Shown piece after piece: positions 14,956 through 22,141 of a DNA stretch of 24,384 nt. Origin of the DNA: Candidatus Komeilibacteria bacterium RIFCSPHIGHO2_01_FULL_52_14 (GTDB lineage: Bacteria; Patescibacteriota; Patescibacteriia; UBA1558; 2-01-FULL-52-15). Positions within the stretch are counted from its first letter, which is position 1; every line of letters starts with the position of its first letter. Both the position numbers and the translations under genes were made by a program. Under the pieces are notes generated by a model. The model ran no database searches. It worked only from the letters and a program-made list of their open reading frames with translations, and had not been told where the DNA came from. The stretch is taken from NCBI GenBank assembly GCA_001818365.1, contig MHKK01000027.1:2777-27160 (forward strand), in the 5' to 3' direction.

Positions 14956-15221
14956 ACGAATCGTCCGAGTTGCCATACGCCATATGCCGCAAGCACTCCG
15001 AATACGTCGGCCGTGATGTCGATGAAATCGAAATAATCTTTTGGCCTGAGCGAGTCAAAAATTTCCTTTGCGACGCCGATGGCGATGACACTACTGACGA
15101 CAAGCCACACCGGCGCTATCGTAAACCCCAGAAGAGCCAGACAGCACGAAACGGCCGCATGAGCGGCAGTATAAAACTTGAAGAAATTCGGCCATACGGC
15201 CCTCCGTTCCGATGCACGCAT
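14952..15221 (-). CDS. Small VanZ-like membrane protein (89 residues)
   Basis: From the ATG at 15221 the protein is 89 residues with two to three hydrophobic segments: AAHAAVSCCLALLGF, PVWLVVSSVIAIGVAKEIFDSL and DITADVFGVLAAYGVWQLG. The KEIFDSL...DFIDITADVFG pattern (Glu and Asp in one helix, Asp-x-x-x-Asp before a Gly helix) resembles the core of VanZ/YfiM-like proteins and is echoed in the next gene. The longer frame back to 15269 is less likely, since an extended -10 box lies directly before the ATG at 15221. It heads the apparent operon with the YjdF-like protein and the glycosyltransferase. Function unknown. Confidence 0.7.
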   Translation of the reverse strand: MRASERRAVWPNFFKFYTAAHAAVSCCLALLGFTIAPVWLVVSSVIAIGVAKEIFDSLRPKDYFDFIDITADVFGVLAAYGVWQLGRFV

Positions 15222-15227
15222 AGCACC

Positions 15228-15236
15228 AGTATAACA
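15228..15236 (-). promoter_or_regulatory. Extended -10, leaderless promoter of the VanZ-like operon
   Basis: TGTTATACT on the minus strand (TATACT at 15233-15228) lies six bases before the ATG at 15221. No good -35 box is seen at 17 bases. The spacing implies a leaderless message. Confidence 0.5.
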
Positions 15237-15272
15237 CAGAACAACCCCGCTGCGCACTAAAAAATGCACGGT

Positions 15273-15449
15273 TTACGATGTCGCCGGCGTCGAATCTTTT
15301 TTTTCGGTCAGCTTCTTCTCGCCCGGTTTCACAACCATGTCGTACAGAGGATTTTTGGTATATTCGGTGATCAAGCGCTGATATTCCGGGTTGGGATTAT
15401 CATCTTTCGTGACGAGCGGTTGCTGGGGCTGCTTTTTTTGGTCGTCCAT
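15273..15449 (-). CDS. Small hydrophilic protein of unknown function (58 residues)
   Basis: From the ATG at 15449 the frame gives 58 residues, rich in Lys, Gln, Asp and Pro (MDDQKKQPQQPLVTKDDNPN, then EYQRLITEYTKNPLYDMVVK and a Lys/Thr-rich tail). No membrane segment or signal peptide is visible. The EYQRLITEYTKNPLYDMV part looks helical and could be a short interaction motif. Longer frames reaching back to 15530 overlap dsbB and are less likely. It follows dsbB by 40 bases. TTTACA and TAGTAT with a 16-base spacer lie just upstream, so it may have its own near-leaderless promoter. I do not recognise a family. Confidence 0.55.
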   Translation of the reverse strand: MDDQKKQPQQPLVTKDDNPNPEYQRLITEYTKNPLYDMVVKPGEKKLTEKKDSTPATS

Positions 15450-15489
15450 AGTGCCTGCCAATACTAACATGATGCTGCATTCTGTAAAG

Positions 15490-15921
15490 TTACTTCCAAT
15501 CGCCGGTACGGAGCGCCGCAAACATGGCACCGGCTATTATTAGAAAAGCAATGAGGGACAGGAGAGGAATCGTAACGAATCCGAAATAGCTAAGATCAAT
15601 CGTCGTGCAGGATACGCCGTTTTTAGTACAATTGATAAAACCGTTCACTGCCGCCGGGTGAAACATTTGGATAACATAATGATACGCGGCGATCGCACCG
15701 CCGATGAGTGAAAGCGGGAGTACATAGCGCGGAAGCATATGGTCGCGGTACCGTAGTCCGATCAGTGATAGAAAGACAATCGGGTACATTAATATTCTTT
15801 GATACCAACAGAGCGTGCACGGAGTCAGTCCCTTGATCTCGCTGTAATATAAACTCCCGAGCATTGCGCAGAGCGAAACGGCAAGAGCCACCAGATACAG
15901 ATTTCTTTTTCTTAACAGCAT
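15490..15921 (-). CDS. dsbB: DsbB/BdbC-type disulfide bond formation membrane protein
   Basis: 143 residues with four membrane helices. The first active pair is CTLC (C35, C38) in LTPCTLCWYQRILMYP, the family signature with the WYQR quinone-site residues. The second pair is C98 and C105 in the outer loop FINCTKNGVSCTT. The short length and loop fit the BdbC/DsbB-like branch that re-oxidises a DsbA-type thioredoxin and passes electrons to quinone. No DsbA/BdbD partner is present in the window, so it must be elsewhere. The start has a strong GGGAGGT five to six bases before the ATG. A possible promoter (GCGACA, 17 bases, TATAAG) overlaps the hairpin upstream. Confidence 0.93.
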   Translation of the reverse strand: MLLRKRNLYLVALAVSLCAMLGSLYYSEIKGLTPCTLCWYQRILMYPIVFLSLIGLRYRDHMLPRYVLPLSLIGGAIAAYHYVIQMFHPAAVNGFINCTKNGVSCTTIDLSYFGFVTIPLLSLIAFLIIAGAMFAALRTGDWK

Positions 15922-15947
15922 GATACCTCCCAGCTTATAAATTCTGA

Positions 15948-15977
15948 GGCCCGGCGTGTCGCTTCGACACCCGGGCC
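15948..15977 (-). terminator. G/C-rich hairpin between the 119-residue gene and dsbB
   Basis: GGCCCGGCGTGTCG (15948-15961) pairs with CGACACCCGGGCC (15965-15977) over a three-base loop with one bulged base, about 13 pairs. It follows the stop of the 119-residue gene by 15 bases. No U-tract follows on the minus strand, so it may be a processing or stability hairpin rather than a classical terminator. Confidence 0.6.
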
Positions 15978-15992
15978 CCTCTTGTTCGAGAT

Positions 15993-16352
15993 CTACACCT
16001 CTTCGTCGTCGCTGTTGGACAGGGTGAGCATGGCCTGCTCTTCGGGATTGAGACCGTTGCCGGCGACCTCGTCCGGATCAATGGTCCGCAGATGCGGGTC
16101 GAGTTTCGGCGCGAACTCTCGCGCCTGGGCCTCCGTGATGGCGGCGCGCATCGCACGAGCTCCGAGCACGGAGTCGTACCCCTCGGCGCCGAGAATGGCG
16201 TATACTTCCTGCACGGTGGCTCCTCCCTGGAGATGATCGCGGACTTCTCGGCGAAGCCGCGTGCTTCCCCCTTCGTGTCTGACGCCACTGGTTCTGCGCG
16301 CTGTCAGCGCGCCTGATTCCCTTGCCGGTTCCAATCTGTTATCTAGTATCAC
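15993..16352 (-). CDS. Hypothetical G/C-rich protein, 119 residues
   Basis: The GTG at 16352 is preceded by AAGGGGGG four bases upstream, which decides this start over a GTG at 16388 that lacks a spaced ribosome site. The product begins MILDNRLEPARESG, with no membrane segment. The centre (LRREVRDHLQGGATVQEVYAILGAEGYDSVLGARAMRAAITEAQAREF) looks like a helical domain. The C-terminus is acidic (NSDDEEV). Base and codon use are clearly richer in G/C than the neighbours (CGC, GCC, CTC, GAG). It has its own promoter and a downstream hairpin, so it is a single-gene unit. I do not recognise a family. The gene looks well expressed from its signals. Confidence 0.65.
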   Translation of the reverse strand: MILDNRLEPARESGALTARRTSGVRHEGGSTRLRREVRDHLQGGATVQEVYAILGAEGYDSVLGARAMRAAITEAQAREFAPKLDPHLRTIDPDEVAGNGLNPEEQAMLTLSNSDDEEV

Positions 16353-16471
16353 AAATCCCCCCTTGCAGAAACAGGTCGGACGGTGCACAGCGCCTGAGCG
16401 GCTATCCCCCTTTCTTTTCAGCGCGACGGCTGGTAGATGGTTGACGATGTACGGATTTTTTCTATATACAT

Positions 16472-16500
16472 ACTTTACTATAATAATATCTACCTGTCAA
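16472..16500 (-). promoter_or_regulatory. Promoter of the 119-residue hypothetical gene
   Basis: On the minus strand a perfect TTGACA (16500-16495), 17-base spacer and TAAAGT (16477-16472). It leaves a leader of about 110 bases before the GTG at 16352. The leader contains a second purine-rich stretch (GAAAGGGGGAT). The interval 16389-16547 holds this promoter, the leader and an A/T-rich region after recX; no gene is seen there. Confidence 0.65.
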
Positions 16501-16547
16501 TTCTATCAAAAAAAATTGCGCTAATGTAAGGAAAAATATTCGCCATT

Positions 16548-17132
16548 CTATAATTTCTTGAGTATTTCGGAGGATTCTTCCGACGAATAACCGCGCATGG
16601 CAAGCCACGAGTAGAGCTTTGCACGTATCTGATACTTCTTTTTTGGATGCGAGCCGAATTTTTCGATCAGACGCTCTTTTTTCCCCTGCGCCGCTGCGAT
16701 GATTTTTTCCAGATTTTGCTTTTCTCCGGTTTGCTCAAATTCCTGCAGCAACCGTGTGACAAGATCACGCTCAATTTTTCTCGAGAGCATTTTTCTTTGG
16801 ATACTGCGAAGTCCGTCTCTCTTATCTTTCAATTTCTCGAGCACATGCCTCGCATACCGCTCTTCATCCAGGTAACCGTCCCGTCGAAGCGCCGGCAAAA
16901 CCTTTCGGGCATTTTCAACCGTATAGTTTCGATAGCGTTCCGCATGCGGATAACGCAAACGCAAACGGACAACACGATCGATCAGCCGCTGCTCCGCCAT
17001 GTCGCCGCTCGACAGATAGTCCAGCATTTTGAGATATATGTTTTTGAGATCCGGATCGGAAAACGGAACGTTGCCGTCCTCCTCGGACCTAGCGGCGGGA
17101 ATGGAGCTGTTTTGACTTGAGGGTGACCGCAT
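16548..17132 (-). CDS. recX: RecX-family regulatory protein
   Basis: About 194 residues from the ATG at 17132. The body has the RecX three-helix repeats: LKMLDYLSSGDMAEQRLIDRV, ARKVLPALRRDGYLDEERYARHVLEKLKD (the second repeat, with the family's GYLDDxxYA pattern), LRSIQRKMLSRKIERDLVTRLL and a last repeat RAKLYSWLAMRGYSSEESSEILKKL. RecX binds RecA filaments and limits recombinase activity. The N-terminal 35 residues are polar and probably disordered. The start overlaps the upstream membrane-protein gene by 44 bases; a TTG at 17144 is an alternative. recA is not in the window. It is the last gene of the P-type ATPase unit, an odd association for RecX. Confidence 0.85.
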   Translation of the reverse strand: MRSPSSQNSSIPAARSEEDGNVPFSDPDLKNIYLKMLDYLSSGDMAEQRLIDRVVRLRLRYPHAERYRNYTVENARKVLPALRRDGYLDEERYARHVLEKLKDKRDGLRSIQRKMLSRKIERDLVTRLLQEFEQTGEKQNLEKIIAAAQGKKERLIEKFGSHPKKKYQIRAKLYSWLAMRGYSSEESSEILKKL

Positions 17133-17499
17133 AGATAGTGACAACGGCGAGATAGGTGGTCGTCATTTCCAATGACACTTGATAAGTGCCTCGCGATAGA
17201 ACGCTGACAATGACGAAGAGCATAAATACGAGGGTCCAAAAGAGGACAAACCACTCGCCGAAGAAGCGCGACGAAAAATGATTCGAGCGCCATCGCGAAA
17301 ACTCCTTCTGCCCGGTATAGATCGTGAGGATGGCCGGATACAAAACGCTGATTAAGCTGTCGGCAATCTTAAAATATCCTCGTGAAAAAAAATGCAGAAC
17401 GAAGATCATAAAAGCAACCAGCGACCAACCGTTCACCATGCGTTTCCAAAAAAGAAGACCCTGATCCGCTCCGGTACTTTTTCTATGAAACATATGCAT
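17089..17499 (-). CDS. Small multi-pass membrane protein of unknown function
   Basis: 136 residues with about four hydrophobic segments: WSLVAFMIFVLHFF, IADSLISVLYPAILTIYTG, WFVLFWTLVFMLFVIVSVL and TYLAVVTIYAVTL. The loop between helices 2 and 3 is basic and aromatic (QKEFSRWRSNHFSSRFFGEW). No known motif is seen. It starts 18 bases after the P-type ATPase stop and overlaps recX. It could be a small accessory protein of the ATPase, but that rests on position only. Confidence 0.7.
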   Translation of the reverse strand: MHMFHRKSTGADQGLLFWKRMVNGWSLVAFMIFVLHFFSRGYFKIADSLISVLYPAILTIYTGQKEFSRWRSNHFSSRFFGEWFVLFWTLVFMLFVIVSVLSRGTYQVSLEMTTTYLAVVTIYAVTLKSKQLHSRR

Positions 17500-17517
17500 T
17501 AAATGAAATCTCTTGCA

Positions 17518-20052
17518 TTACGAGAGCGTATTCTGCTGTCCGGACGTCATCCGATAATAAACGCGTTTAACCGTCTCGGTCACGACAAAATAAACGACAA
17601 CGACAGTAAGAATCATGACGATATAGAGTGGCGTCGGTTGCACGAAGTGAAAGACCTTCTGCCCGACCGCCGTCAAAGGCAGGACTATGGTTGTGACGAA
17701 CGCGGCCAATGACAGCCAGAGCACGGTGGCGGACGGCCGCTTCGCCTTAAACACGGACAGGCGCGTCCGGATGGAGAAGAGAAACACTAGTTCGGTAAGT
17801 ATGCTGCCGATGAACCAGTTCGTTTGCAGCACTCCGGGTGATATGCGATAGAACAGCCCGAACATGATAAAATCGAATACGGTGCTCACAATACCGAGGA
17901 CGGTAGCGGCAATCACGATTTCCCGAACATTATAACTTTTCGGTCTTTGCAGTTCCGTCCTGTCAACCGTGTCAGTCGCAATCGCAATCATCGGAAAATC
18001 CGAGAGCAGGTTGACCATGAGGATCTGCAACGGCAGCATGGGCAAAAAATCGATCATCAGAGAAGCGATCGCGACCGCATAGAAATTCCCGAAGTTGGAT
18101 GCCAATGTTGCTTTGATGTACTTGACCGTATTGACGAAGGCCGAGCGCCCCTCCTGAATACCGTCGACAACGACCTGCAAGCTCTTCTTGAGCAAAACGA
18201 TATCGGTTGCCTCCTGCGCAATATCTGCAGCTCCCTGCACGACGAGGCCGACATTTGCTATCTTGAGTGCCGGCGCGTCATTGATCCCCTCGCCTAGAAA
18301 CCCGACCTCGAATTTCTCCTGCAACAACTGAATGATGGTATATTTTTGCTGCGGGGAAACGCGGGCGAACACATCATACGTGCTCACGGCCTTTCGCTGC
18401 TCGGCTGCACCCAGTGCTTGAAGTTCGCTGCCGGTGATGACCTGCTCCGGGTCGTCGACAATGCCGACCTCATGCGCTACCGCTCCGGCGACTTCTTTAC
18501 TGTCCCCCGTGATGATTTTAACGGTCACGCCGAGTCGTTCGGCTTTTCTGACCGCGTCCTTCGACGTTTTTTTCAAGGGATCGATGAAAGAAATAAGACC
18601 GACAAACTGCATGTCACGCTCCTCTGCCGCAATTTCATCGGTATCTTTCTTTGTCCAGGTTTTACGGGCGACCGCGATGACACGCTGGCCGTGCCGCCCC
18701 GCCGTGATGAGCCAATGAAGCATCGCGTCTCGGGCAGGATGCTTCGTGCACAGGCGCAAAACATCTTCCGCAGCTCCCCGAACGATAAGGTGGCGTGAAC
18801 CGCTCCGTTCCACGACAACGCTGTTGCGCCTGCGCTCGGGATCAAACGGCAGCTCCGCGATGCGGTGAAACGTACCCAGCTCTTCTTTTTCATGCTGTGA
18901 TACTTTGTGCCACAGGGCGCTGTCGAAAGCATTGTTCGGTTCAGGATCTTTCTCGCTCAGAAAAGGCGCTCCGAGCGCGGCGTAAAAAATCGGCCGGGCG
19001 GCGCTGTCGGCGAATACGTCTGCGACGCTCAGCGTGTTCTCCGTGAGCGTGCCGGTCTTGTCGGTACACAGAACCTCGATGCTCCCGAGATCCTCTATGG
19101 CGGCAAGCCGCTTGACCACGACATGATGCTTTGAAAGCCGCAGGGCACCCCGTGACAGCGAAAATGTTGTCACGACCGGCAGCGCCTCGGGAATGACGCT
19201 CACCGCGAGTGCAATGGAAAATATGAGCAAATCGGGAATATTTGCCCGGGGCCCCTTCATGAGGATATTGACGACAAAAACAAAAGCCAGCGTTACCAGC
19301 ACCAACCGGAGAATGAGTGTGCTGAATCTGCCCAAGCTTTTTGTCAGCGAACTGACCCGTTCCGTCTCCGCCGTGAGCGTGCCAACCTCGCCGATCACCG
19401 TCCGGTTACCCGTGGCGACGACAACGCCGACGCCTTTCCCGGACACCATCGTGGTACCCGAAAAACAAATATTGACTGCCTTAAAAATTTCCTCGACCGG
19501 AGCCGCAAGCGTTGCAATTCCTTTTCCGACCGGCACGGACTCGCCGGTGAGAGCCGATTCGTTGATCACACAATTGTTCTCCGCGACGAGACGGCAATCC
19601 GCGGATACGATATCGCCGGGCTCCAGAACCAGAAGATCACCGACAACGAGCTCCCGGCTCGGTATCAGAATCTCTTTCCCTTCCCGGATAACGCGCGCCC
19701 GCTTGATCAGATACTGCTTGAGCAGCTTCAGTGTTTTCTCCGAATGGAACTCCTGATAAAAACCGATGCCGGTGTTGATCAGCACGAAGAGTACGATCAT
19801 CGCTCCATCGATCATTTCCTGGAGAAGAAATGCGACAACAGCGGCAAGCAAGAGCAAATAAATAAAGGGTGAGGTGAACTGGCGCTTCAGAATCTGAAAC
19901 CACGTTACGGTGTGGGCGCGCAGTTCATTATATCCATCTCGAACCCTCCGCTCTCGTACCCGGGCTTCCGATAGCCCACTTTCCTCGGTAACCCCGAGTT
20001 CTTTGAGCACTGCTACAGACGAAATATTCGTGTAGCGGGAAAAAGCAGCCAT
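17518..20052 (-). CDS. P-type cation-transporting ATPase (MgtA-like, P3B candidate)
   Basis: 844 residues with the full P-type plan. The N-terminal cation_ATPase_N-like segment precedes TM1-2 (SPFIYLLLLAAVVAFLL, MIVLFVLINTGIGFYQEF). The actuator loop has LTGESVPV (TGE at 169-171). TM4 has PEALP at 288-292. The phosphorylation site is CTDKTGTLTEN with D331, and the hinge is GEGINDAP with Glu at 588 where most pumps have Asp. C-terminal helices follow, with LMVNLLSDFPMIAIATDTVD and LQTNWFIGSILTELVFLFSIRT. The last two motifs are close to Mg2+ importers (NVLSDFPQMSIATD, FQTGWFVESL), so magnesium or a similar divalent cation is the best guess; a Ca2+ or H+ pump cannot be excluded. It lacks CPC metal-site motifs. 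The -10 box is nine bases before the ATG, so it is nearly leaderless. It heads a unit with a small membrane protein and recX. Confidence 0.9.
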   Translation of the reverse strand: MAAFSRYTNISSVAVLKELGVTEESGLSEARVRERRVRDGYNELRAHTVTWFQILKRQFTSPFIYLLLLAAVVAFLLQEMIDGAMIVLFVLINTGIGFYQEFHSEKTLKLLKQYLIKRARVIREGKEILIPSRELVVGDLLVLEPGDIVSADCRLVAENNCVINESALTGESVPVGKGIATLAAPVEEIFKAVNICFSGTTMVSGKGVGVVVATGNRTVIGEVGTLTAETERVSSLTKSLGRFSTLILRLVLVTLAFVFVVNILMKGPRANIPDLLIFSIALAVSVIPEALPVVTTFSLSRGALRLSKHHVVVKRLAAIEDLGSIEVLCTDKTGTLTENTLSVADVFADSAARPIFYAALGAPFLSEKDPEPNNAFDSALWHKVSQHEKEELGTFHRIAELPFDPERRRNSVVVERSGSRHLIVRGAAEDVLRLCTKHPARDAMLHWLITAGRHGQRVIAVARKTWTKKDTDEIAAEERDMQFVGLISFIDPLKKTSKDAVRKAERLGVTVKIITGDSKEVAGAVAHEVGIVDDPEQVITGSELQALGAAEQRKAVSTYDVFARVSPQQKYTIIQLLQEKFEVGFLGEGINDAPALKIANVGLVVQGAADIAQEATDIVLLKKSLQVVVDGIQEGRSAFVNTVKYIKATLASNFGNFYAVAIASLMIDFLPMLPLQILMVNLLSDFPMIAIATDTVDRTELQRPKSYNVREIVIAATVLGIVSTVFDFIMFGLFYRISPGVLQTNWFIGSILTELVFLFSIRTRLSVFKAKRPSATVLWLSLAAFVTTIVLPLTAVGQKVFHFVQPTPLYIVMILTVVVVYFVVTETVKRVYYRMTSGQQNTLS

Positions 20053-20061
20053 AATGGAATA

Positions 20062-20070
20062 AGTATACCA
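20062..20070 (-). promoter_or_regulatory. Extended -10, near-leaderless promoter of the P-type ATPase gene
   Basis: TGGTATACT on the minus strand (TATACT at 20067-20062) lies nine bases before the ATG at 20052. The 15 bases TGGAATAAGTATACC (plus strand, 20055-20069) are identical to those at the start of the OLD gene. No clear -35 box is present. Confidence 0.55.
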
Positions 20071-20112
20071 CGTCTCGCAAGGAAAACCCTGTGCCGAGAA
20101 AATTGCGGGCGA

Positions 20113-21954
20113 TCAGTGAACCGTAACGGATTTCGCGAGATTGCGAGGTTTATCGATATCCCGGTTTAAGAGCAGTGCGAGCTCGTAGCTCAAGAACTGG
20201 AACGGCAGCACGGTATAGAACGGGTAAACAAAATTGAATTTCGTCGGCGGAACAAAAATGACGTCACGGACGGCCTTGATGATTTTTTCTCTTCTTCTGT
20301 CCTGATTCGTGACAAGCAGTATGGACCCACCGCGCGCCTGAATCTCGTGTATCGTATTGCTCAGCTTGTCGAACAAGTTGTTCTCGGGTGCAATAACGAA
20401 TGCAACAAAATCTTTATCGACGAGCGCCAAAGGCCCGTGCTTGAGCTCTCCCGCCGGATAACTTTCGGCCACTATGTACGAAATCTCTTTTACTTTCAGA
20501 GCGGCTTCGAGCGCCACCGGATAACTGTACTTTTTTCCCAAAAACGTCAGCGATGACTGGTCCACGAGCTTCTTGGCCAGCGTCCTGATCTTCGGTTTCA
20601 GGATCCGCATCATCGTCCGGTATGAAGAGGGAATCTTCTTGAACTCTGCGAGAATATCGCTACCTTCGATCTTGCTCATGCCGCGCTGGCGTGCCATCGT
20701 GACCCCCAGAAGGGCGAGGGCAAGCATTTGCGAAGTGAATGCCTTCGTCGACGCAACGGCCCGCTCAACACCGGCCCGGATGTAAATGCCGGCGCCGGCT
20801 TCCCTCGCAATACTTGACCCCGCGACGTTCACGATGCCGATGCAGAGGAATCCCCGCTGCTTGAGCTCGACCAGCACGTCCTTCGTGTCGGCCGTCTCAC
20901 CCGACTGGCTTACGAAAATCACGAGCGTCCGGTCGGGCGGCTCGTTTACTTTCTCATACAGAAGCTCGGATGCGATCTCCGCGCGGACAGGGACGCCAAC
21001 GATCTGCTCAAAAAGATATTTGCCGTAGAGCGCCGCATGGTAGGCGGTACCGCAGCCCGTAATGATGATATTGGAAACATTCTTGAGGCGAGGGAGAATC
21101 TGCCTGATGCCGCCAAGAACCGGCATGCCGTTTTTTTCATCCAGTCGTCCACTCATGCCGGCGGCAAGGGTTTCCGCCTGCTCCTCGATCTCTTTCAGCA
21201 TATAGTGCTTATAGCGCCCTTTGCCGGTTGTCTGTTCCTGTTCGGTCAGGGCGTGTTTTTGCTTGATCACGGAGGCGCCGGCAAGTGTCGTGACGCTGAA
21301 ACGGTCGGGGGTGAGAACCACCAGCTCGTTCTCATCAAGATACACGACGTGCTTGCAGTATGCGACGAGCGCATTCTGGTCGCTCGCGACCATGAGCGAA
21401 TCCTTGCCAATGCCGATGAGCAAAGGACTCCCCCGTCGTGCCGCGATAATCGTATGCGGCTCTTTTTTTGAAATGACGGCAATGCCGAATGCGCCAACCA
21501 CGCGGGAGAGTGCGCGCTCGACAGCGGTCTTGAACGGCGATTTTTTCATCTCGGCTTCGATAAGGTGCGCGATTACCTCGGTGTCGGTCGTTGAGGTGAA
21601 CCGGTGACCTGCCTTTTTCAGAACGGCAGTCAGCTCCGCGAAATTTTCGATGGTCCCGTTGTGCACGACCGCTATCTCACCCTTACAGTCAAAATGCGGG
21701 TGCGCATTGCGCTCACTGATGCCGCCGTGCGTTGCCCAGCGCGTATGACCGATGCCGATGCTGCTCAGCTTCGTCGTCGTCGCGGTGAGCTTCGTCGGAC
21801 TTCCGACGCATTTGATGACTTCAAAACCCTTGCCCGCAAGAAAGGTAACGCCGGCGCTGTCATAGCCGCGGTACTCAAGGCCGATCAATCCTGCCTTGAG
21901 TATTGAAAACAAATCCGTATTTTTTTTGCCTATGTATCCGACGATGCCGCACAT
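20113..21954 (-). CDS. glmS: Glutamine--fructose-6-phosphate aminotransferase (isomerizing)
   Basis: 613 residues, full length for GlmS, which makes glucosamine-6-phosphate from fructose-6-phosphate and glutamine, the first step to UDP-GlcNAc. It starts MCGIVGYIG, so Cys2 becomes the N-terminal nucleophile after Met removal. The glutaminase domain shows YRGYDSAG, GHTRWATHGG, NAHPH and VVHNGTIENF. After a linker with MLKEIEEQ come two SIS isomerase domains: ITGCGTAYHAALYGKYLFE with FVSQSGETADT, and TFLGKKYSYPVALEAALKVKEISYIVAESYPAGELKHGPLALV. It ends with PRNLAKSVTVH, the family C-terminus with the catalytic-loop His. Two candidate promoters lie upstream. No glmS ribozyme-like sequence is recognised in the leader, which is short. 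Confidence 0.98.
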   Translation of the reverse strand: MCGIVGYIGKKNTDLFSILKAGLIGLEYRGYDSAGVTFLAGKGFEVIKCVGSPTKLTATTTKLSSIGIGHTRWATHGGISERNAHPHFDCKGEIAVVHNGTIENFAELTAVLKKAGHRFTSTTDTEVIAHLIEAEMKKSPFKTAVERALSRVVGAFGIAVISKKEPHTIIAARRGSPLLIGIGKDSLMVASDQNALVAYCKHVVYLDENELVVLTPDRFSVTTLAGASVIKQKHALTEQEQTTGKGRYKHYMLKEIEEQAETLAAGMSGRLDEKNGMPVLGGIRQILPRLKNVSNIIITGCGTAYHAALYGKYLFEQIVGVPVRAEIASELLYEKVNEPPDRTLVIFVSQSGETADTKDVLVELKQRGFLCIGIVNVAGSSIAREAGAGIYIRAGVERAVASTKAFTSQMLALALLGVTMARQRGMSKIEGSDILAEFKKIPSSYRTMMRILKPKIRTLAKKLVDQSSLTFLGKKYSYPVALEAALKVKEISYIVAESYPAGELKHGPLALVDKDFVAFVIAPENNLFDKLSNTIHEIQARGGSILLVTNQDRRREKIIKAVRDVIFVPPTKFNFVYPFYTVLPFQFLSYELALLLNRDIDKPRNLAKSVTVH

Positions 21955-21974
21955 GATGGTTGAGGTACGAGGTC

Positions 21975-22003
21975 AGCGTACCGTATTCGAGCACACTCGG
22001 CAA
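21975..22003 (-). promoter_or_regulatory. Proximal candidate promoter of glmS
   Basis: TTGCCG (22003-21998), 17-base spacer and TACGCT (21980-21975) on the minus strand, 20 bases before the ATG. A distal alternative is listed separately; which one is used cannot be told from sequence. Confidence 0.4.
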
Positions 22004-22034
22004 CGCGGACACTTCTTGACCGGCATGGCGTACC

Positions 22035-22063
22035 ATTGTAACGTTACGTATTCGGTCCGTTAA
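22035..22063 (-). promoter_or_regulatory. Distal candidate promoter of glmS
   Basis: TTAACG (22063-22058), 17-base spacer and TACAAT (22040-22035) on the minus strand. The 10-bp palindrome GTAACGTTAC (22038-22047) overlaps the -10 box and could be an operator. Its transcript would include a 17-codon ORF with CPRCRVC before glmS. Confidence 0.45.
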
Positions 22064-22141
22064 CAACTGAAACAGCAATACAAAACAACCGTTTTTTTCC
22101 ATCGCGGCGTGCGCCGCACACCGTTACGGAGGGTACTTCGA

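Noticed and set aside
15237..15272. T-rich stretch after the 58-residue gene as a terminator
   Set aside because: Only a 3-bp GCA/TGC stem encloses the T run; it does not form a credible terminator.
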